Source of the DNA: JBCDKH01 sp964388485
GTDB lineage: Bacteria; Planctomycetota; Phycisphaerae; Tepidisphaerales; Tepidisphaeraceae
Assembly: GCA_964388485.1 (NCBI GenBank)
Contig: CAYMAS010000004.1
Span: forward strand, 1-64,000
Length of the DNA stretch: 64,000 nt
Reading direction: 5' to 3'
In this document: positions 61,125 to 64,000 of the stretch, one piece after another
How positions within the stretch are numbered: the first letter of the stretch is position 1
Layout of the letters: every line of letters begins with the position of its first letter
Made by a program: the position numbers and the translations under genes
Notes under the pieces: generated by a model
What the model saw: only the letters and a program-made list of their open reading frames with translations
Told to the model about the DNA's origin: nothing
The model's database searches: none

Positions 61125-62012
61125 TCACGCAGCCTGCTTGCCCAACTGCTTGGGCAGCGTCAGGTTTCTGAAAATCTCGACCGTCGCGTTGCTCTTGTTG
61201 AGCGTGTAGAAGTGCAGCCCGTCGACGCCGTGGAAGACGAGGTCCTGGCACTGCCGAGTCGCGTAATCCACGCCCGCCTGCTCGACGGCGGCCGGATCGC
61301 TCTCGAGCCGCTCGAGCGTCGTCAACAGCGGGTGCGGGATCTTGGCTCCGCACATCGTGACGAACCGCTTGATCTGGTCGACCTTCTGGATCGGCATGAT
61401 GCCCGCGATAATCGGCACGTCGATCCCGATCCGCCGGCACTCGTCACGAAATCGCAGGAAGTCGGCGTTGTCGAAGAACAGCTGCGTCACCACCGCATGA
61501 GCGCCGGCATCGACCTTCGCCTTGAGGTGCTCCAAATCACGGGTCCGATTCAGGCACTGTGGGTGCCCTTCGGGAAACCCCGCGACGGCCGTGAAGAAGT
61601 CGTGCCGCTGGCGGACGAATTCGACCATCTCACCCGCATACTCGAAGCCCCCCTCGCACTTCTCCCATGACCCGCCCGCCGGCGGATCACCACGCAGGGC
61701 CAGGACGTTGTGGACGTCGGATTCCCACAGCTTGTCGAGGATCTCGCCCACCTCCTCCGCCGAGTGGCCGACGCACGTGAGGTGGGCCATCACGTCGAGC
61801 CCGGTTTCGCTGCGGATGCGTCGGCACAGGTCAAGCGTCTTCTCCCGCGTCGACCCGCCGGCGCCGTACGTCACGTCGACGAATGACGGCCCCAGCGGCT
61901 TGAGGGCGGCGATGGTCTCGAACAGCTTGTCGAAGCCCTTGTCGGTCTTGGGCGGGAAGAACTCGAACGAAACACTGGGCCGTCCTGTCTGGAAGTGGCG
62001 GTCGATCTTCAC
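61125..62012 (-). CDS. metF: 5,10-methylenetetrahydrofolate reductase (MetF)
   Basis: 295 residues, standard length. FAD-dependent TIM barrel making 5-methyl-THF for methionine synthesis. The start SVSFEFFPPKTDKGFDKLF with the conserved Glu, VDVTYGAGGSTREKTLDL, AHLTCVGHS, VLALRGDPPAGG and ITQLFF-type strand (VVTQLFFDNADF) are all present. It is convergent with the HprK-like gene and divergent from nadA. Confidence 0.96.
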   Translation of the reverse strand: MKIDRHFQTGRPSVSFEFFPPKTDKGFDKLFETIAALKPLGPSFVDVTYGAGGSTREKTLDLCRRIRSETGLDVMAHLTCVGHSAEEVGEILDKLWESDVHNVLALRGDPPAGGSWEKCEGGFEYAGEMVEFVRQRHDFFTAVAGFPEGHPQCLNRTRDLEHLKAKVDAGAHAVVTQLFFDNADFLRFRDECRRIGIDVPIIAGIMPIQKVDQIKRFVTMCGAKIPHPLLTTLERLESDPAAVEQAGVDYATRQCQDLVFHGVDGLHFYTLNKSNATVEIFRNLTLPKQLGKQAA

Positions 62013-62086
62013 AGCCCCAGTCTACAACACCCGATTCATCCGTCCAGCCGGATGAACGGCTCATTCGGCTCGGGCGTACATTTAGC

Positions 62087-63247
62087 ATGGCCCTCAACTG
62101 GCAACGCCCCCTGCCGTCGATCTACCGGGAGCTGACCGACCCCGAGCTGCGGTTCCGCATTAAAGAAGCCAAGGACTCGCTCGGTGATGAACTGGTCATC
62201 CTCGGCCACCACTATCAGCAGGACGACGTCATCGAATTTGCCGACAAGCAGGGCGATTCGTTCGAGCTCTCCCGCTTCGCCGCCGACCTCGACAAGGCCA
62301 AGTACGTCGTCTTCTGCGGCGTCCACTTCATGGCGGAGACGGCCGACATCCTGACGAACGTCTCGGTACAGGTCATCCTGCCTGACCTTGGAGCCGGCTG
62401 CTCGATGGCGGACATGGCGGACATCGACCAGACGGAAGCCTGCTGGGAGCAACTCGAAGAGGTCTTCGACGGCGACCCGCCGGTGGTGCCGGTGACCTAC
62501 ATGAATTCGTCAGCCGACATCAAGAGCTTCGTCGGCGAGCATGGCGGCGCGGTCTGCACGTCATCGAACGCCCGCACCGTCCTCGACTGGGCGCTGGAGC
62601 GTCGCCAAAAGATCCTCTTCTTCCCCGACCAGCACCTCGGCCGAAACACCGCTGCGAGCATGGGTTACGACCCGGACCGCGACATGGTCCTGTGGGACCC
62701 GCGTAAGGACCTCGGCGGCAACACAGAAGAAGACCTCAAGCGAGCCACGTTCCTGCTCTGGAAAGGCCACTGCTCCGTCCACGCTCTATTCCGGCCCGAG
62801 CATGTTGACCAGGCACGCGAGCAGTACCCGGACGTCAAGGTCCTCGTTCACCCGGAGTGCAAGAAAGAGGTCGTCGACAAGGCCGACATGGCCGGCAGCA
62901 CGGCCTACATCGTCGACCAGGTGCGCGCCGCCGAACCCGGCACCGTCTGGGCCATCGGCACCGAGGTCCACCTCGTCAATCGGCTCCGCCAGCAGCATCC
63001 GGAGCAGACGATCTTCGTCCTCAGCGAGTGTCAGTGCCTCTGCACCACGATGACGCGGATCGATCTGCCGCACCTGTGCTACGTGCTCGAAGAGCTCGTC
63101 GCCGGCAACGTCGTCAACGAGATCAAGGTCGACGCCACCACCCGCAAGTGGGCCACCATAGCCCTTGATCGGATGCTCGAACTCAAAGGCACCGGCAACC
63201 CAATCGGCAAGAATCAACCCACCGCCGCCGCATCGATCATCGACTGA
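62087..63247 (+). CDS. nadA: Quinolinate synthase (NadA)
   Basis: 386 residues. It condenses iminoaspartate and dihydroxyacetone phosphate to quinolinate for NAD synthesis with a 4Fe-4S cluster. Motifs: LGHHYQQDDVIEFADKQGDS, FCGVHFMAETADIL, cluster Cys in GAGCSMADM, VTYMNSSADIKSF, LFFPDQHLGRN, HPECKKEV (second Cys) and LSECQCLC (third). SUF and A-type carrier genes in the window would supply its cluster. ATG 62087 is clear. Confidence 0.96.
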   Translation: MALNWQRPLPSIYRELTDPELRFRIKEAKDSLGDELVILGHHYQQDDVIEFADKQGDSFELSRFAADLDKAKYVVFCGVHFMAETADILTNVSVQVILPDLGAGCSMADMADIDQTEACWEQLEEVFDGDPPVVPVTYMNSSADIKSFVGEHGGAVCTSSNARTVLDWALERRQKILFFPDQHLGRNTAASMGYDPDRDMVLWDPRKDLGGNTEEDLKRATFLLWKGHCSVHALFRPEHVDQAREQYPDVKVLVHPECKKEVVDKADMAGSTAYIVDQVRAAEPGTVWAIGTEVHLVNRLRQQHPEQTIFVLSECQCLCTTMTRIDLPHLCYVLEELVAGNVVNEIKVDATTRKWATIALDRMLELKGTGNPIGKNQPTAAASIID

Positions 63248-63261
63248 GCATCCGACTCAGG

Positions 63262-63283
63262 CCGCAGAGTTCGAATTCTGCGG
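63262..63283 (+). terminator. Hairpin after nadA
   Basis: A 7-bp stem (CCGCAGA and TCTGCGG) with a GTTCGAAT loop lies 14 bp after the nadA stop. No T-run follows, so termination is only likely from position. Confidence 0.45.
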
Positions 63284-63351
63284 TCCGACAGGCTCACCCG
63301 GATCACTCCGAACGTTGACCGTCTTTCGATGGATGACGTAACGTTCTCGCT

Positions 63352-64000
63352 GTGACGGACGCTCCTGCTGTACCCGACTCGTCCGACCTGCCCAGAACGC
63401 TCGTCGCCATCCCGGTCCACAACGAGGCCGATCACGCGGTCAAAGTGCTCCAACGGCTCGAACGCGAGGTGCCGTTCGACACACTCTTCGTCGACGACGC
63501 CTCCACGGACGGCACCACGGATCTGCTCGACGAAGGCAGCGACGCCGGCGACTTCCACCACGTCCGCCACGAGACCAACCGCGGCTACGGCGGTGCCCTC
63601 GTCACCGCATTCAGCTGGGCAGATGCCCGCGGCTACGAGTGGATCATCACGATGGACTGCGACGAGCAGCACGACCCGGGCAACCTGCCCGCCTTTGCCC
63701 GTGCCATCGCTGACGACGACGCAGACATCGTCAGCGGCACCCGGTACTCGACCGATGCCGCCGACGGCGATCTGCCGCCGGCCGAACGTCGCCTCGTCAA
63801 TCTGATCCTTACCGCGACCATTAACGACCTGTTCGGCTGGACACTGACCGACACCTTCTGCGGCTTCAAGGCTCACCGCGTCGGGCCGACGATGGCGCTC
63901 GACCTCGACGAGTTCGGCTACGCCTTTCCGTTGCAGCTGTGGCCCCGAGCGTTCTCGAACGGGTTGCGGGTTCGGGAGATTCCGGTGCGTCGCATCTACA
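63352..64000 (+). CDS. Family 2 glycosyltransferase, dolichyl-phosphate-sugar synthase-like (3' end outside window)
   Basis: 216 residues are visible from GTG 63352 and the frame stays open to the edge. GT-A motifs: RTLVAIPVHNEADHAVKVL, FDTLFVDDASTDGTTDLL, NRGYGGALVTAFSWA, IITMDCDEQHDP (D-x-D) and DTFCGFKAHRV, typical of polyprenyl-phosphate mannosyl/glucosyl transferases. The C-terminal part is missing, so membrane helices cannot be judged. The plus-strand reading is preferred over the long antisense ORF on this stretch. Confidence 0.88.
   Translation, partial: MTDAPAVPDSSDLPRTLVAIPVHNEADHAVKVLQRLEREVPFDTLFVDDASTDGTTDLLDEGSDAGDFHHVRHETNRGYGGALVTAFSWADARGYEWIITMDCDEQHDPGNLPAFARAIADDDADIVSGTRYSTDAADGDLPPAERRLVNLILTATINDLFGWTLTDTFCGFKAHRVGPTMALDLDEFGYAFPLQLWPRAFSNGLRVREIPVRRIY

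Noticed and set aside
63214..63876. Minus-strand ORF of 220 codons at the right edge
   Set aside because: The plus strand encodes a clear GT2 protein with D-x-D and GFKAHRV motifs; the minus reading has no recognisable feature.

Overview
The window is high-GC, gene-dense bacterial chromosome that most likely comes from a planctomycete of the Phycisphaerae type. The evidence is two secreted proteins with C-terminal PEP-CTERM sorting tails (6382-7665 and 38960-40780), one of them with dockerin-like EF-hand repeats, and a secreted protein that opens with the planctomycete export motif FEALEQRRLLSAS (47762-49210). Many genes start with GTG or TTG, and Shine-Dalgarno sequences are sparse. I see no tRNA, rRNA, CRISPR array, insertion sequence or prophage, and no gene-free stretch longer than about 300 bases.

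Layout. 1-7.7 kb: SufB (cut by the left edge), a coupled three-gene operon of exported CsgG-like and propeller-like proteins, an A-type Fe-S carrier and a secreted PEP-CTERM nuclease/phosphatase. 7.8-11.9 kb: a cbb3-oxidase-like pair in which CcoN and CcoO are fused and the CcoN part has lost nearly all heme and copper ligands, then a PQQ-dehydrogenase-like propeller. 11.9-17.7 kb: DEAD-box helicase, GNAT acetyltransferase, transglutaminase membrane protein and XerC/D recombinase.

17.7-23.4 kb is the most unusual region. A minus-strand cluster encodes three tandem coiled-coil proteins that look like ESCRT-III (Snf7/CHMP) subunits. One closely follows the CHMP1/2 pattern and one carries an upstream winged-helix-like segment, a CHMP7-like layout. 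Before them in transcription order come a Ser/Thr kinase with two C-terminal zinc ribbons, three membrane proteins with the same kind of ribbon, and a 45-residue membrane protein. I infer a bacterial membrane-remodelling system with kinase control. No Vps4-type ATPase is present in the window.

23.5-38.1 kb is mostly housekeeping: pterin dehydratase, calcineurin-type phosphatase, GmhB, RibD, a frameshifted LspA, exported superoxide dismutase, MnmA, YgfZ/GcvT-like protein, a formyltransferase plus polysaccharide deacetylase pair and a lipid kinase. 38.2-49.2 kb: NuoC, secreted endonuclease I, a DksA-like protein with a histone-like tail, a GT9 glycosyltransferase, UppS, Bcp, a lipoprotein secretin, a Gfo/Idh oxidoreductase and the LEPR-signal protein.

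49.3-59.5 kb is an envelope glycan locus with GT2, O-antigen ligase/polymerase-like, two GT4, tandem GT2, two FkbM methyltransferases and an App1-type phosphatase. With UppS, GmhB and the GT9 enzyme it suggests an LPS-like surface glycan. 59.5-64 kb: an ACT-domain protein, an HprK-like protein without a P-loop, MetF, NadA and a GT2 gene cut by the right edge. Domain and family calls were made by eye; no database search or structure prediction was run.
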